A stretch of DNA of 64,000 nucleotides from Peronospora farinosa (Eukaryota > Oomycota > Peronosporomycetes > Peronosporales > Peronosporaceae): contig CANTFK010000001.1 of assembly GCA_947646735.1 (NCBI GenBank), positions 1 through 64,000 on the forward strand, written 5' to 3'. Position 1 is the stretch's first letter. Every line of letters begins with the position of its first letter. Positions 10,050 to 21,587 of this stretch are shown here, piece by piece. The notes beneath the pieces were generated by a model that worked only from the letters and a program-made list of their open reading frames with translations, was not told the origin of the DNA and made no database searches. The position numbers and the translations under genes were made by a program.

Positions 10050-11477
10050 ATGGGAACAAAAACGGATCAGGAAACAAAGACTGAGTCAGTTTCCCCTAGC
10101 GCGCTCCAGTCGTACTTTGATAAGGCGATGATCAAGTTCCTTGAAGAGCAAGGCTCCACAAAAGTTGCAGTGGACAGGGGACACACCACGATGGGTCAAG
10201 GACCAGTTCACCCCAGGTCCTCCCAGCGAATTGAGCGCCTAGGACTACTAGGCGATATCCCTGATGTGGACATGGAGTCTGTGGGGTCAACCCATGATGA
10301 ATACGACCCAGATGATTTGACGTTCCCGATGACTTCAGCGCGAGCGACTGTGGCCGCGGCTACGGCAGGAGGACCCCCTACTGTTGTTCCACACATTAGG
10401 AGATCGGCCTCGTCGGATCTGAAGGAATTTAGCGGAAGGGACCACGATGAAGATCGTGCCAGAAGCTGGAGCACTAAGGTAAAGACGGCTTTCCTCCGAG
10501 ACCAGGCACCAGACAGCGAGAATTGTCTCATTTTTGGGTCCCTGCTTACAGGTCCAGCTCAGAATTGGTATCGACAGCTGGTTCGAACGGTACGCGTTGA
10601 TTGGAAACTGCTTCTGCGAGAGTTTCAAGCCCAATTTTGCGGCTTGGGGGTGTCGGTGGCCCGTCAATATTATCACGCCAGAAAGAGAACCGATGAGTCA
10701 CCCTTGGAGTATCTGTACCGTTTGAATGTGGCGGGGCTCAGGACCAAGCTAGATATTAAGGGTGGGCCCCCCAGTGTAAAGCGTGAACACGTGGACCATT
10801 ACGTGGAAACATTGGATGATCGAGAATTAGCGGATCAGCTTACCTTGCTCAGACTTTCTGATGCAGACGACCTGGAGGAAGTCCTGCTGGCTCGTCAGAG
10901 AGCGAAGACGCGTCAAGGAAGGGTCTTGTTCGGTTCCAGCAAGTTTCGACAGAAGACCCCAACCCTTCCAGATCACACAAAGCGTCAGCTGAGAAGACCC
11001 GTCCAAGTCATCCGAGCCACTTCTGAAAGTGGAAATGACCAAGAGTCCAGCTCCAGTGGGTCTGAGGGAGAAGGTGACCTCAGAAGAATTTATGCGGCGG
11101 CGAGTAAACCTTACACTGGTAGGGCGAGGAACGCAGATGACCCCCGGGACCATCAGGACCCAGACCCAGACCGAGGTCAACGCATGGCAGAGGGACCTGT
11201 ACAAAAGGTGGTCCCAGGGTCACCCGTGGCAAAGTGTACCCATTGTGGATCTAGGAAGCATGTGGATCTGGACTGTTGGAAGCGACTCGTTTGCGAGTGC
11301 TGTGGAAAGAAGGGTCACCCAGCCGACCACTGCCTGTTTGTGTGTCGCGGTTGTGGCAAGGTTCATGACGTCGGCAAGTGCCCGATGGAAGAGTTCTACA
11401 ATCTGATTCGCCAGTGGTACAACCCGACCAAAGACGTGGGGCAGCTGCCCGAGGCGGCGGAGAAGATGTTAAATTAG
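10050..11477 (+). CDS. Gag polyprotein of element B, intact frame
   Basis: A 475-residue frame. Residues about 120-260 correspond to the retrotransposon capsid region (RDHDEDRARSWSTKVKTAFL, then ARQYYHARKRTDESPLEYLY). Residues about 325-360 are acidic and Ser-rich. The C-terminal part (about 394-440) carries Cys/His knuckles: CTHCGSRKHVDLDC, CECCGKKGHPADHC and CRGCGKVHDVGKC. Three knuckles in a row is more than the single CCHC of most Gypsy Gags. The right-arm copy differs by one residue. It could still make a particle protein if transcribed. Confidence 0.88.
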   Translation: MGTKTDQETKTESVSPSALQSYFDKAMIKFLEEQGSTKVAVDRGHTTMGQGPVHPRSSQRIERLGLLGDIPDVDMESVGSTHDEYDPDDLTFPMTSARATVAAATAGGPPTVVPHIRRSASSDLKEFSGRDHDEDRARSWSTKVKTAFLRDQAPDSENCLIFGSLLTGPAQNWYRQLVRTVRVDWKLLLREFQAQFCGLGVSVARQYYHARKRTDESPLEYLYRLNVAGLRTKLDIKGGPPSVKREHVDHYVETLDDRELADQLTLLRLSDADDLEEVLLARQRAKTRQGRVLFGSSKFRQKTPTLPDHTKRQLRRPVQVIRATSESGNDQESSSSGSEGEGDLRRIYAAASKPYTGRARNADDPRDHQDPDPDRGQRMAEGPVQKVVPGSPVAKCTHCGSRKHVDLDCWKRLVCECCGKKGHPADHCLFVCRGCGKVHDVGKCPMEEFYNLIRQWYNPTKDVGQLPEAAEKMLN

Positions 11478-11499
11478 AACGCTCGCCAGGTTTGAATCT

Positions 11500-12693
11500 G
11501 GTACGAGCCGAGCGTTCTAATTGTTGCATTTACGCATTTGTGGAGAAACACTCCGTGGAGAAGGTCAATAAGATGGATGAATTAATTGGAAATACATCGG
11601 GCTTTTGCATTAATTCTGTTGCTGCTGTGGCCAATGCATGTATACCTCATGTTTATTCCCGAGGAGAGACTATGATGACATTAAACTTATTGCCGGGAGA
11701 GTCAAGAGGATACTGGAAAAACCATGCCCCAGGAAAGTGGTTTAAGCAAGCCAAGGCCTCTGGGAAAGTTAACAATATTCGTGCAAATCTACTGTTTGAT
11801 TCTGGTGCCGAGATATCTATTTTGGATATTGCCTTTGCTCGTAAGGCAGGCTGACAGATTAACACCATCGAAAAACAAGAGTGCGTGGGCATTGGAGAAG
11901 AAGCAGTTTACACCACGGAAGGGGGAACGAAGATCAGGATAACGCTGAACGGTGTATTAGTATACTTCTTCAATGTGTGGGTCGGGTCCATGACCGGCCA
12001 GGATGTACTACTAGGGATGGAATTTATGGTTCCAGCTGGAATTCGTTTGGACATGGCGGATGGAGCTATTTGCTTGCCAGACGAAATTCGAATCCAGCTG
12101 ACAGGTCGCAAGAACTTGTATAGTGGCCATATTTCTGAGGTAAAATTGGGCCAGTACGTGAATTTACCAGCGACAAATATGTCGAGGTTCCGCTGAAGAG
12201 GGTTACGTCGGACCAGTGGAAATCATGGATGACCCGTGGAGACAGATGGTTGACTACGATGATCCAAGGACATGGACATCGCCAATTCTTGAGGATCACC
12301 AATGTGAGTGACAAGGACCTGATCCTACACGGGTATACCAAGCTGGGCATCTGGCTGGCTAAGGACCGGGTTCCCCGGGCCCAAGGATTCGTGTCAGTTG
12401 GTTCTAGGAGGCATGCTGAATGGAAAAATTTAGCCTACCAAGCAACCACCGAAGAGGAGGATGCAGAAACCACTCAAGAAGAAGTATACCAAGGTCCGAT
12501 GGTCAAGAAACCTCAGTACACGACTCCACAAAAGGTGTTGCTACGGACGGGGACCCAAGTGCCAGTGGTTAACTTGGTGCACGAGTCTGTTATGAGGGAC
12601 CCTGAGTCATTCATTACCATCAGATCAGGAGTCTGGAGTGAAGGCCCTCGATGGAGGTCAACCAGCTAGAGCTATCGTGGCAAGGAATTCTCA
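11500..12693 (+). pseudogene. Aspartic protease and linker of element B
   Basis: The active-site loop LLFDSGAEISILD (about 11,788-11,826) is a retropepsin DSGA motif, followed after a TGA (about 11,852) by GIGEEAVYTTEGGT and the flap and hydrophobic-core segment VLLGMEFMVPAGI (about 12,005-12,043). The protease would cleave Gag-Pol. The linker 12,229-12,669 is an open frame without known motif. Sequence from 12,139 on is absent from the other arm. Confidence 0.82.
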
Positions 12694-12702
12694 TCTAAGG
12701 AT

Positions 12703-14168
12703 ATGACCGATATGGAGAGGGTCCACCCAGAGGAGGGTCCACCGGTCCACCCAGATGAGGGTCCACAGGTCCACCCAGAGGGGGGTCCACAGATCATTAA
12801 GGCTGAAGTAGATACTTCCGATGAACAAGTCTGTGTTCACGAGAGTGTAGATTTATGTGCCGAGAATATCGACAAAAATTGGTCTGTTATCCCTGAGGTC
12901 ACCCCATCTACAAACGAAGTTATGTTGGAAGACACCCAGATCCCAGACCCCGGTGATACCCCAAAGGAGGAGGTAGACCGCCTCCGCCAGATTTTATGGA
13001 GAAAACGACATTTGCTGGATGGGAAAAGGTAACGCATTACCTTCGGCGGCTCGAGGAGCGGTGTGCGACATTGATGTTGGGAACGCACGGCCAATCGCCC
13101 AACGGGTACGGAAGGTGGCCTTTCAATTTAGGGAGAAGGTGGCAGACCTGATAAAAGGCCTCTTGTTATACAAGATAATCCAGCATTCCACCTCCCCATG
13201 GGCCAGTCCAATTATAATCATTGTCAAGAAGAATGGGGTGGATATAAGGCTGTGAATTGACTACCGGATGGTGAATGACTTAACGCGGCTTATGGTGTAC
13301 CCTATGCCTCTCGTGAATGAGTTGCTGGAAGATCTAGATAAGGCCCTGTGGTACTGCTCACTGGATATGGCTAGCGATTTTTGGGTGGTCAGCATGACTG
13401 AACGAGCTCGTTTAATGTCGGCGTTTGTAACCCCGCTCGGATTGTTTGAGTGGAGACGAATGCCGTTTGGACTGAAGAATGCACCGCAGATCTATCAGAG
13501 ATTGTTGGATAATGCTTTAACGATTTCCTCGAAGCCCAACGCTGAGAAACAGGTTGACCTGTTTGAAATAGGTCAACCTGAAGCGGACCCCGAGGAGTCC
13601 ATATTAGGACGCCGGTCTTATATCGATGATATTTTGGTAACCTCTGGATCATGGGATGACCTATGCTTAAAGTGGAAAGACTATTGGAGGTTTGTGATAA
13701 GTGGAATTTATCGATCAGCGCGGTCAAAAGTTTATGGGGATGTAAAAAAGTTGATTATCTTGGGCATCGAGTATCCGCGGAGGGTTTGGAGGCCCACCCT
13801 AAGGATCTTCAGTCATTGGTGGACTTACCGCTGCCCACCACCCTAAAAGCCATGCAGCCGTTTCTTGGAAGTCTCAATTACTATAGCCGGTTCCTAGAAG
13901 ACTACGCGATTTATGCGTCCATATTGTACGAGCTAAGAGAAGTGGATTATCACGTATTACGACGCCAGATGAGTGGGACTGAGGACACCCAGAGGAGTGA
14001 CCAGGAGGAAGACCGATGGACTCGGGTGCAGGTGGCCTTTGTGACATTGAAGAATAAGATCGCCACCGCCCCAATCCTCCGCCATTTTGATCCTGGCCGA
14101 GAACCGGTCATCATCGTTTATGCCAGTGAGTGAGCCATCTCGGCATCCCTGGTGCAGGAGTATGAGGG
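12703..14168 (+). pseudogene. Reverse transcriptase of element B, truncated
   Basis: RT blocks in order: DYRMVNDLTRLMVYPMPL (about 13,260), LDMASDFW with the first catalytic Asp (about 13,362), EWRRMPFGLKNAPQIYQRL (about 13,450) and the YIDDILV box (about 13,620). A TGA at about 13,254 interrupts the first block and a frame change lies near 13,665. The connection segment runs to 14,133, where TGA replaces a Trp codon that element A still has (TGG). The element is cut at 14,168, so the rest of RNase H and all of integrase are missing. Confidence 0.88.
12718..12790 (+). repeat. 24-bp tandem repeat in the pol linker
   Basis: About three copies of a GGTCCACCCAGAGGAGG-like 24-bp unit, encoding repeats of V-H-P-E/D-E-G-P. 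It lies in the linker between protease and RT and is in frame, so it lengthens a disordered segment. Confidence 0.75.
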
Positions 14169-15202
14169 TGTGGTGGAGTAGATTATCAAACAATGTAGGA
14201 GATCCACAAACTCACACAGCGCCGGAATGCCGACTTACGGAGGGGGGTACCCCGATACCGTGTCGTGTTGGCCTTGGGTCTCACCTTGTGTACCCGTCGG
14301 CTTGGATGGTCTTGCTCCTCGGTTGACGTAGATGATGGTCTTTGTATAAGACTTGGACTTGGTGGTCCCCGAGTGGATATACTTCACTTGGGACCGGGTT
14401 TCTTCAGCTCGATCGACTGAGTCGCGAGCGATGCACCTGGTACTACGTACCCCTTTGGTGGCTTTCTGTTCTTGGTCCTTGGACCCCTTTGTGTTCTTCC
14501 CCGTAGGGAAACCGCTTCCTGTAGCGGGTTGTAGAGTCTTGCACTTACTTGAAACCTCAGGCCAACTATCCTGAGGTTCAACTTGCGTTTCTTGAGCCGT
14601 CTAACACCTGCTGACGTCGGGGGGCCAAAGGATATCCCGCCCAGAAGAGGTGGAGCGACGAAGAAGCTAAGAGGAGGCGCTTAAAGTTGCCACGTGTAAT
14701 GCAAATTCGAGTGTGTTTATTTATCTTATTCTCTGTATGCTTTTCTTGCCAAACCCTAACCCTTCGCTCTGGATGGTACCACGTGTCAACTTGTGAAAGA
14801 AACACCGGCTCTTTTAGGACATTGTACTTGTACAGGCTCTGCACTTTAAGGAAGCCTTGTACCTTCTATAACTTGGGGTACACCTGTCACCTAGGGTCCA
14901 CCAGTCACCTGGGTCCACCTGTCGCCTGGGGTCCACCGGTCACATGGGGTCCACCGGTCACATGGGGTCCACCTGTCGCCTGGTATATACCTGTCACCTG
15001 GGGTCAACCTAAGCTGCCCTAGCAGCACTGGTCCTTTGGTCTGTTGTGTAGGACAACATGGTGCCTTCTCCAACCTCGGTACCTTGGACCAGTTGGGAGC
15101 CCTGGTCACTCCCTGTCACTCATTAAAGAGAGTGATCGAGATCTTTCACGCCAGTTATTATAATAACTACGAAGGACCCCCTTTCTCTGGCACTTCTCCA
15201 CA
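14169..15202 (-). repeat. Minus-strand LTR of the A/B family with its own minisatellite
   Basis: Read on the minus strand it starts TGTGGAGAAGTGCCAG at 15,202 and ends TCCACCACA at 14,169, in line with the family LTR. It lacks flanking target duplications (GAGGG against GCTGT). A tandem repeat of about 20 bp, TGGGGTCCACCGGTCACA and variants, sits at 14,885-15,005, the same place as the minisatellite of element A's LTR but with a different unit. It abuts the cut RT of element B on one side and a coiled-coil ORF fragment on the other. Confidence 0.8.
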
Positions 15203-15338
15203 GCTGTCCCCTGCGCGCTGGTCTTCCGAACTGCGGCAAGAACCCGTGCATTTTTGTCCGTCTCCTCGACACATATGTAGGTGTCCATGTGCTTGACGAT
15301 CCTCCGTATTCACCAACTCACCCACCTTTTATTCACCA

Positions 15339-15768
15339 GTGACCTCTTCCAATTCTTTCTCTGACGAACCCCCAGCACCTGGCCGTTGGTCTGCCCCTCC
15401 ACTGCCTGGACCTGACCCTGCCTTGGTTATTCCGACTGGAGACCTCGGCGGGGAGACCCCCGATTATGCAAGTGTCACCAGGGCGTGTAGAGCGATACAG
15501 CTGGAGATGGAACGAGCCCAAGTTATGGAGACCCTTGCTGACAATCATAGGGTCCTCAAGCAGGCCTATTAGGCTGAGCATCGCCGGGCCCAAGACTTGC
15601 AGAGACGCGTGGACGAGGTCATTCGATTTAAGAAAGTTGATCTTTCCCGGATCGAGGCTCGAATCCGGAATATCGTCCGCGACCACGAAACCGACCAGCT
15701 AACTATTGCGGAGTACCGAGATGCGCTCGCCACCCGGAAGGATTATCGCCTTGAGATTGAAGCGTCTC
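15339..15768 (+). pseudogene. Coiled-coil ORF fragment, unknown function
   Basis: An open frame begins with a Ser/Pro-rich stretch of about 40 residues and continues as a long charged helix (QLEMERAQVMETLADNHRVL). A TAG at 15,570 interrupts it, then the same frame continues (AEHRRAQDLQRRVDEVIRFK and on) to the edge of element C's LTR. It resembles no family I can name. It lies beside the minus-strand LTR and may be an extra ORF of that element, antisense to it, or a host fragment. The sequence 15,203-15,338 shows nothing else. Confidence 0.5.
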
Positions 15769-16105
15769 TGTAATGGGCTACACAACACAAATAGTTAACA
15801 CAAATAAACAATTACATATGTAGACAGGTGCTGGGCCCGAATAGCGGGCACAGCGTGGAAATTTATTATTGGTTTGTTATTGGGGCCTAAAGTCCCAATA
15901 TGGACCAATGATAAATTGCCACGCTGTGTGGTTCCCGAAAGGCGGGAACACTGTCGTATTTATTACGACTAAAATCTTCGTAATTAGTACGAATTAAAAC
16001 CAAAATAAAAATCAGAGTTAAATTTACTTAATACCTAATACTTGGGCTTGAGTCTTCCTCGAGCGCACGTGTAAGCTAGTGACGGTACGTTATAGCCCCG
16101 TTACA
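15769..16105 (+). repeat. 5' LTR of element C
   Basis: 337 bp, from TGTAATGGGCTAC to GCCCCGTTACA. The end is set by the primer-binding site two bases later. It contains short hairpins such as GTTCCCG/CGGGAAC (about 15,932) and GTCGTA/TACGAC (about 15,953). Confidence 0.85.
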
Positions 16106-16107
16106 CA

Positions 16108-16126
16108 TGGTAGCACTTTGTAGTCC
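16108..16126 (+). other. Primer-binding site of element C
   Basis: TGGTAGCACTTTGTAGTCC, two bases after the LTR. Element D has the near-identical TGGTAGCACTTCGTGGTCC at 55,760, which confirms the LTR end and the common lineage. Confidence 0.75.
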
Positions 16127-16131
16127 TTCCT

Positions 16132-17110
16132 ATGCCCGAGTTTGGGATGAGCGAATCGTCGTACTTTGATGCTCCAGATTTATTTCTGGAGCACGCGACC
16201 TTCCCCCATCTTACTATTGTTGAGTGGGATGCCCTTAATTGCCTCGCGGCGATATCGGGAGAGGCATTCGTCGCGTCGCTGATGAGATCAGCGACCCCTG
16301 ACGCGCAAATTCTCGCCATACATGAGTTTATGGCACGCGGGCTCGCCGAATTCAACCGGCGAGGCTTAACTCCCTCGCGCCCTTCACGTAATGAGGCCGT
16401 GAAGATGGAAACCTCCTCCTACTCTGGAGAAGGTAAAGACCGGTTGTCGCTGAATTGGTGGTTCCGAGAAGTTGATATCGCCATCAACTTGAGACTTCTT
16501 GAGGCTCCCCAGGCGAAGGTCAACTTTCTTCTTTACCGTCTCACCGGGAAGGCCAAGGAGTGGGCCCTTGGTAAGCTCGTTGTGGACGAGCACGCATTCC
16601 CCACCTTAAATACCATGCAGGACGATCTTCGTAGCCACCGCAAGAGGAGAAACTGGTGCGATCAAGATTCCTGTCGATGCGACAGGGTAAAATGGCGATG
16701 CACGACTACGTGCAGATGGCTAGGCATCTGGCGTCGTGTATTATTACGCACCCCATGGACATGTACACGCAGGTGAATGTCTTTGTGGATGGTATGCGTG
16801 AGGGGCAGACCCGCTTATCGCTGGAGCGCGCCGAGTCTGCCACATTGGAGGAGGCATTTGCCATCGCACTCCGTGAAGACTTAAGGGTCACAATGGCATA
16901 TGCAAAACCCTCGGGTCGTCACCGTCCCCCGGCCTTCTGGTCTAGAACCTATGGAGATCGACGTGATTGAGTCGTCAGGTGACCGACGACGTGTCATTTC
17001 CCATAAGGGTGATGCTCGCACCGGGCGTCAAATGGTTGCTTTCTTTGTCGCAAGCCAGGGCATCGCGCGGCTGAGTGCCGTGCGCCAGCGCCGATATCGG
17101 TGCAAGTAGT
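16132..17110 (+). pseudogene. Gag of element C
   Basis: The frame from 16,132 carries the capsid-like core ([20 protein letters not shown], then [16 protein letters not shown]). A frame change near 16,650 leads to the second part ([20 protein letters not shown] and the segment ending ALREDLRVT). Element D shows the same blocks (LRWFVELDDAI; FAMSNLAGRAKAWALG). Beyond about 16,970 the zinc-knuckle region is scrambled. Not functional. Confidence 0.85.
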
Positions 17111-17215
17111 GGATGCCCATCATGAGGGTACTGTACCGGCCGCACGTCCAAAAAACGATCGGGAACAGTAGATTCAGGGCGCCCAACTGGTTGGAACGGA
17201 GGTCCGGGCTCCCCG

Positions 17216-18319
17216 GTGGCAGCCCAATCTTCCAGTCCTCCTGCGCTGCGCGCACGGTTAAATGCCACCCCTACGAGTGGTGATTCACGTCTGATTATTG
17301 TCAGTTTACATGTCGCCCGTGTCCGGCGACCTCTGCGAGCACTCCTGGACTCAGGAGTAACAAATAATTTCTTTCGTGAATCTTGTTTATCGATTCTGCC
17401 TCCCAGAATTCAGGTCCGTGAGGAACCTGGCCAAGTCGTCGTCAAGTTGGCTGACGAGAAACCACACCGCGTATCGCGGCGCGAAGTGTCGTTGCCGTAC
17501 ACGTTTCACGGCTTTCGCAGTAATGATGATTTTTTGGTGATCGCGATGAATTATGCATTCGATTGCATACTGGGCATGCCATGGTTGGCACGTTATAAGA
17601 CCCAGATTGACTGGTTAGCCAAATCAGTGAGACGTCGACGCAAGTTCGATGTCAGTGAAGTGTTTATTCAACTCTTGGTATCTCCAAGTGACAAGCCGAA
17701 CGTCACAGTCGTGGATCGTGATTCCACGACGCTGGCAGTGCACAGAGCGAGCGATGGCCCTCTCTGCACTGCTTGTCCTGTTTTTCGAGACACAAGTGAC
17801 AGTGACTCTTCGCTACAGAGCGAAGAGGACAACGAGGACGACGCGGTAGAACAGGGGTTTCCGCGCGTCATTAACGCGGTTATACAGGGATTCCCGCACG
17901 TGAATGCAGTGGTTCCATCTGCACTTTTTGTGGTCGAGCAGGGGCATTCACAAAGGCATTGTGACGATGAGCAAGAGCTCGCCAACGAGTGTGGCGTGGA
18001 TGGACAGGAGTCCTCACGCGAGAGCATGATGGTCGAACCGGGGTTCCCATCATCACCCTCTGTGGTCGAATCGAGGTTTCCACATGGGAAAATTGTGGTT
18101 GAGCAGGGGCTCCCACACGGGTTTACGACGGCCGAGCAGGAGCTCCCGCATCAAGTGTCGACGGTCGAGTTTGGGGTACTCCCGTCTAGTGTTTCCGGCA
18201 TCGTGGATGAGGACATCCAGTGCCTAGAGAGAGGGGCAATGGTTTATCACCTGACTGCGGTTCGCCAGCTTCGATTAGTGACTCGAAGCACGATGGGGAC
18301 AACAGGACCGAGAATTTAG
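17216..18319 (+). pseudogene. Protease and spacer of element C
   Basis: Retropepsin-like: RALLDSGVTNNFF (about 17,334-17,372) with the DSG active site, and the hydrophobic ILGMPWLARY (about 17,566) typical of Gypsy proteases. The rest of the frame (about 17,780-18,319) is a variable acidic spacer with repeated V-E-Q-G-F/L-P units. The frame is open for 367 codons but isolated from gag and RT by frame breaks. Confidence 0.82.
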
Positions 18320-19556
18320 CGTTGGTTTGTGTCCACGCTATCGTGTACGTGGAAGGGAATCCACAAAGGCACCAATACATTGAAGTTGCGTGTCTACCTC
18401 GTAATGCGTCTTCCATTACAAGTCTTCCAGGGCTTTCCTGGAAGCATTTCCTACGTTACTTTAAGGGAGGCACTGTGGAACAAGTGTGTCTAATCACCAA
18501 CGAGGTGGTTACCGTGGCAAACGAGGAGCATATGGCGCGTCCTCGAAGCGCTGAGCCGAAGTCAGCGCGTGAAGAAAAGTTTGCATCACAGTCATGGGAG
18601 ACTCTGTGAGAATCTGGTAACCCTGTCTACGACATTGCTCGTGAGTATGCAGACGTGTTCCCGGACAAGATCCCGGCTGAACTTCCTGCGGACCGTGGTG
18701 TTCAGCGCGAGATTGATCTCTTGCCAGGGTAGAAGTATTGTGTGACACGGTAGTGGCCGTCGCCTCGAAAGCTATTGACATATTCTTCGAAGGCCGCCGC
18801 AAAGCGGGTCATGTGCGTGAGAGTGTCTCACCACATTCGAGTACAAACTTCTGCGTGAAGAAGGCTACTGGAGGCTGGCGGATAGTGCATGCGTTCTATA
18901 AGTTGAATGATGCCACTATTCCTGCGCAAACGCCAATTCCCAGAAAGGACATGGTTCTAAATTCCATGTCAGGTAGTGTCATCTTCAGTGCCATCGACTT
19001 GACCGATGGCTTTTACCAGATTTTGATGCGCCCGAGCGATATCCCACTCACCGCGGTGAGCACCCCGAGTGGCATGTTATGGGAGTGGCTGGTAATGCCA
19101 CAAGGGTTGAAGAACGCTCCGGCCACTTTCAATCGCATGGTGTCTCAAGTGTTGAGACCTCTTCGGAACTTTGCCCCAAGTTATTTTGACGATATCTTCG
19201 TCCATAGTCGCGCCGAGGGCAACCTCAACGATGTCCAAGTTCACCTTCAACACCTGAAGCAAGTGTTTCAAGTTATGCGAGACAACAAGTTGTACGCGAA
19301 TCTCAAGAAGTGTGTCTTTTGTGCACCGGAGATTCCGGTGTTAGGTTGCTATGTGAGTAAATCGGGAGTTCAAGCTGATCCAGAGAAGGTGTCGTCCATC
19401 TGTTCTTGGAGTTGCGCCAGTGGCTCGGCTTGGCTAATCACTTTATACGAAGGATTATGCTGGTTCTATTCAGCCTTTGTCGTTAATCTTGAAGAAAGAC
19501 GCCACGTAATTGTGGCGTCACGAGCACCAAGCAGCCTTCGAAGAAGTGAAGAATAG
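18320..19556 (+). pseudogene. Reverse transcriptase of element C
   Basis: After a spacer with stops (TGA 18,607, TAG about 18,730 and 18,751) the RT runs from about 18,738. Blocks: VKKATGGWRIVHAFYKLND, FSAIDLTDGFYQI with the first catalytic Asp (about 18,982), VMPQGLKNAPATFNRMV (about 19,093) and the YFDDIF catalytic box (about 19,181). The thumb is broken near 19,400. Alignment with element D is straightforward. Confidence 0.9.
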
Positions 19557-20000
19557 CCTGGGGTCAGCGCCAGTGCTGGTCCTACCCGACGACTCCAAGC
19601 CGTTCCACGTAATATGCGATGCCAGTAATTTCGCAATCGGTTGTTCCCTCATGCAATTTGATGATTAAGGCCGCGAGCGAGTCATTAGCTATCAGTCGCG
19701 AACGATGAATCCAGCTGAGAAGAACTATCCGGTTCACGACAAGGAGTTATTAGCGATGCGCTATGCACTCATCAAGTTTCGCGTGCATCTGCTTGGTGAA
19801 CGTACATTTGCTTTGTACACCGATCATGCATCGCTGCGCACAGCGATGAAGAGCCCACACCTGTCCCACCGGATGGAACGATGGCTCTCGTTCTTCTCTG
19901 AGTACAACTTCGTCGTGCATTACAAGCCAGGCAAGACCAATATTCTCGCTGACGCCTTGTCACGACGTCCCGACTACGATCCTCGGACTGCTCTGAGTCG
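19557..20000 (+). pseudogene. RNase H of element C
   Basis: The tether segment VICDASNFAIGCSLMQFDD at about 19,610 is followed by a TAA near 19,666, then an open frame with the RNase H core: YPVHDKELLAMRYALIKFR and LYTDHASLRTAM, including the catalytic Glu and Asp. LADALSRRPD (about 19,950) marks the domain end. Only one RNase H is present, unlike elements A and A'. Confidence 0.87.
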
Positions 20001-21400
20001 TCAGGCTACTGATGACGAGGACGTTGATAACCGATGTGCGATGTGTGTATCGCTAAACTTAACTCGGGTTACACCCGAGCCGTGTTTATTTGATGAGATC
20101 GTCGCGGCTTACGCGAACGATTCCCATTATGCAGACGTTATCGAATATCTGCGTTCTCCCAGCGATGATGCACTAGGAGCCTTATCCAGAACCAAGTGCG
20201 GTCATATTCATCGTTACAGTTTAGATGGCGATTTGCTTCTGTATAGCATCGACCAATTAGATGCTCCTCGCACGGTGATTGCCAATGACATGGATTTGCG
20301 TGCAAGAATCATTCATGAGTATCACGATGCTTCTGCTGGCGGCCATTTAGGCCGCGAAAAGACTTTTGCGGCTGTGTCTCGAGACTTCTTCTGGCCCCAC
20401 ATGTATAAGTGGGTACGCAACTGGATCCAAATGTGCGAAATCTGCTAGCGTGTGAAGCCGTCTCCATCGTCGCAGGCTCCCTTGCGATCGTTGCCAATGC
20501 AAAAGAGGCCTGGAGATCAGTTTTGATGGACTTCGTCTTCGGTCTTGCGCCTGATAGCCAAGCTCGAATGGGTATCTTGGTTTTTGTTGACAGATTCAGC
20601 AAGATGACACATCTCTTACCTGTTCACGCTAAGGTCACCGCGGCAGAGACCGCGGCGCACTTCATCGACGCGGTGTTCCGTCATCATGGCCTTCCAGAAA
20701 ACATTGTTTCGGACCGTGATCTGCGATTCACGTCCGCATTTTTGACGTCACTGTTCGAGCTCCTCGGAACAAAACTGCTGATGTCGACTGCGGCCCATCC
20801 GGAAACGGATGGGCAGACCGAGCGCGTGAAACGGGTCCTCGAAGATGTTCTTCGAAGTTATGCTACGTCATTTACAAGTTGGAGTGCATTTTTACCACTT
20901 GCTATGCTCGCACTCAACAACGCCGTACACGCGTCAACAGGGTCAACGCCATGTTTTGTGAATTCGGCTCGTCACCCTCGTGTTCCTACTCTCCTGGCCG
21001 TATGGCAACCCACAACACCTAGTGGCTCCACTCTAGGGTGGATAAAGGTGATAAACAAGGATCGAGTGCAGCTCACGGTATTTTAAGCGCGAATGTAGTA
21101 ACCCGAACCAAGGCAAAGACGGCTACTTTGACGCCACCAGACGTGGCGTCCCATTAGCTCGATGGACTGCGCAAACATTGATTGACCCGTCTTCGGGTAA
21201 GCGTTCGCCTACTGCCAACTACGCGACGATTGAGTCGGCGCGACCAATTGATGACATGGCTGTGTCGGAGTTTATACTCCAACGTCAAACCATCACCCGG
21301 TTTGTACGCGACGCACTACAATCTGCAGTAGACCTATAGAAAGAGAACGCTGACAAACATGGCTAAAAAGAATATGAGCAAGTTTTAGAACGGTAACCGT
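20001..21400 (+). pseudogene. Integrase of element C
   Basis: H2C2 region at about 20,310-20,460 (EYHDASAGGHLGREKT; last Cys pair before a TAG at 20,446 where D has Gln). DDE core: Asp in MDFVFG (about 20,527), Asp in NIVSDRDLRF (about 20,707) and Glu in TDGQTERVKRVLED (about 20,808). The C-terminal region after about 21,086 is frame-broken. The GPF-like module near 21,475 is degenerate. Confidence 0.88.
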
Positions 21401-21587
21401 TTATTATTATCTACGGAAGGTTTAAGGGTATCAATTACTAACCTGGGCGCGAGTAAACTCGCACTACGCTTCATCGGTCAATTTAAGGTTCTGATAGCAA
21501 TCGGCGACGCTTATATTCTCGACTTTCTCTCTTCATTGCGACTCCACCCGACAATCTATGTCGGGCGTCTAAAGGAATATCGCCCGG

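Larger units (their letters stand above)
1..12138. repeat. Left arm of a giant inverted duplication
   Basis: This block recurs in reverse complement at 23,307-36,312. Matching points sum to a constant within segments: 35,445 for 7.9-12.1 kb, 35,099 for 2.0-5.8 kb, and about 36,313-36,316 for 1-1.9 kb. The steps correspond to one 346-bp repeat unit extra in this arm near 6.9 kb and about 1.2 kb missing from this arm near 2.0 kb. The two copies of the 475-residue gag differ at one residue. Because the boundaries between adjacent elements are shared, this is a segmental duplication and not two independent insertions. The arm probably continues left of the window. Confidence 0.93.
8790..14168 (+). 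mobile_element. Gypsy LTR retrotransposon B (truncated at both ends)
   Basis: Same family as A: partial 5' LTR, primer-binding site, two gag ORFs, protease, RT and the start of RNase H. It stops at 14,168 inside GAGTATGAGGG, where an LTR in the opposite orientation abuts; in element A the same sequence continues with RNase H. The gag frames are intact, so B is younger or less decayed than A. Only the part up to 12,138 is present in the other arm. Confidence 0.88.

Noticed and set aside
16043..16105. Ending element C's 5' LTR at 16,042, where it stops matching the 3' LTR
   Set aside because: The primer-binding site at 16,108, shared with element D, shows the LTR ends at 16,105; the 3' LTR is the truncated one.
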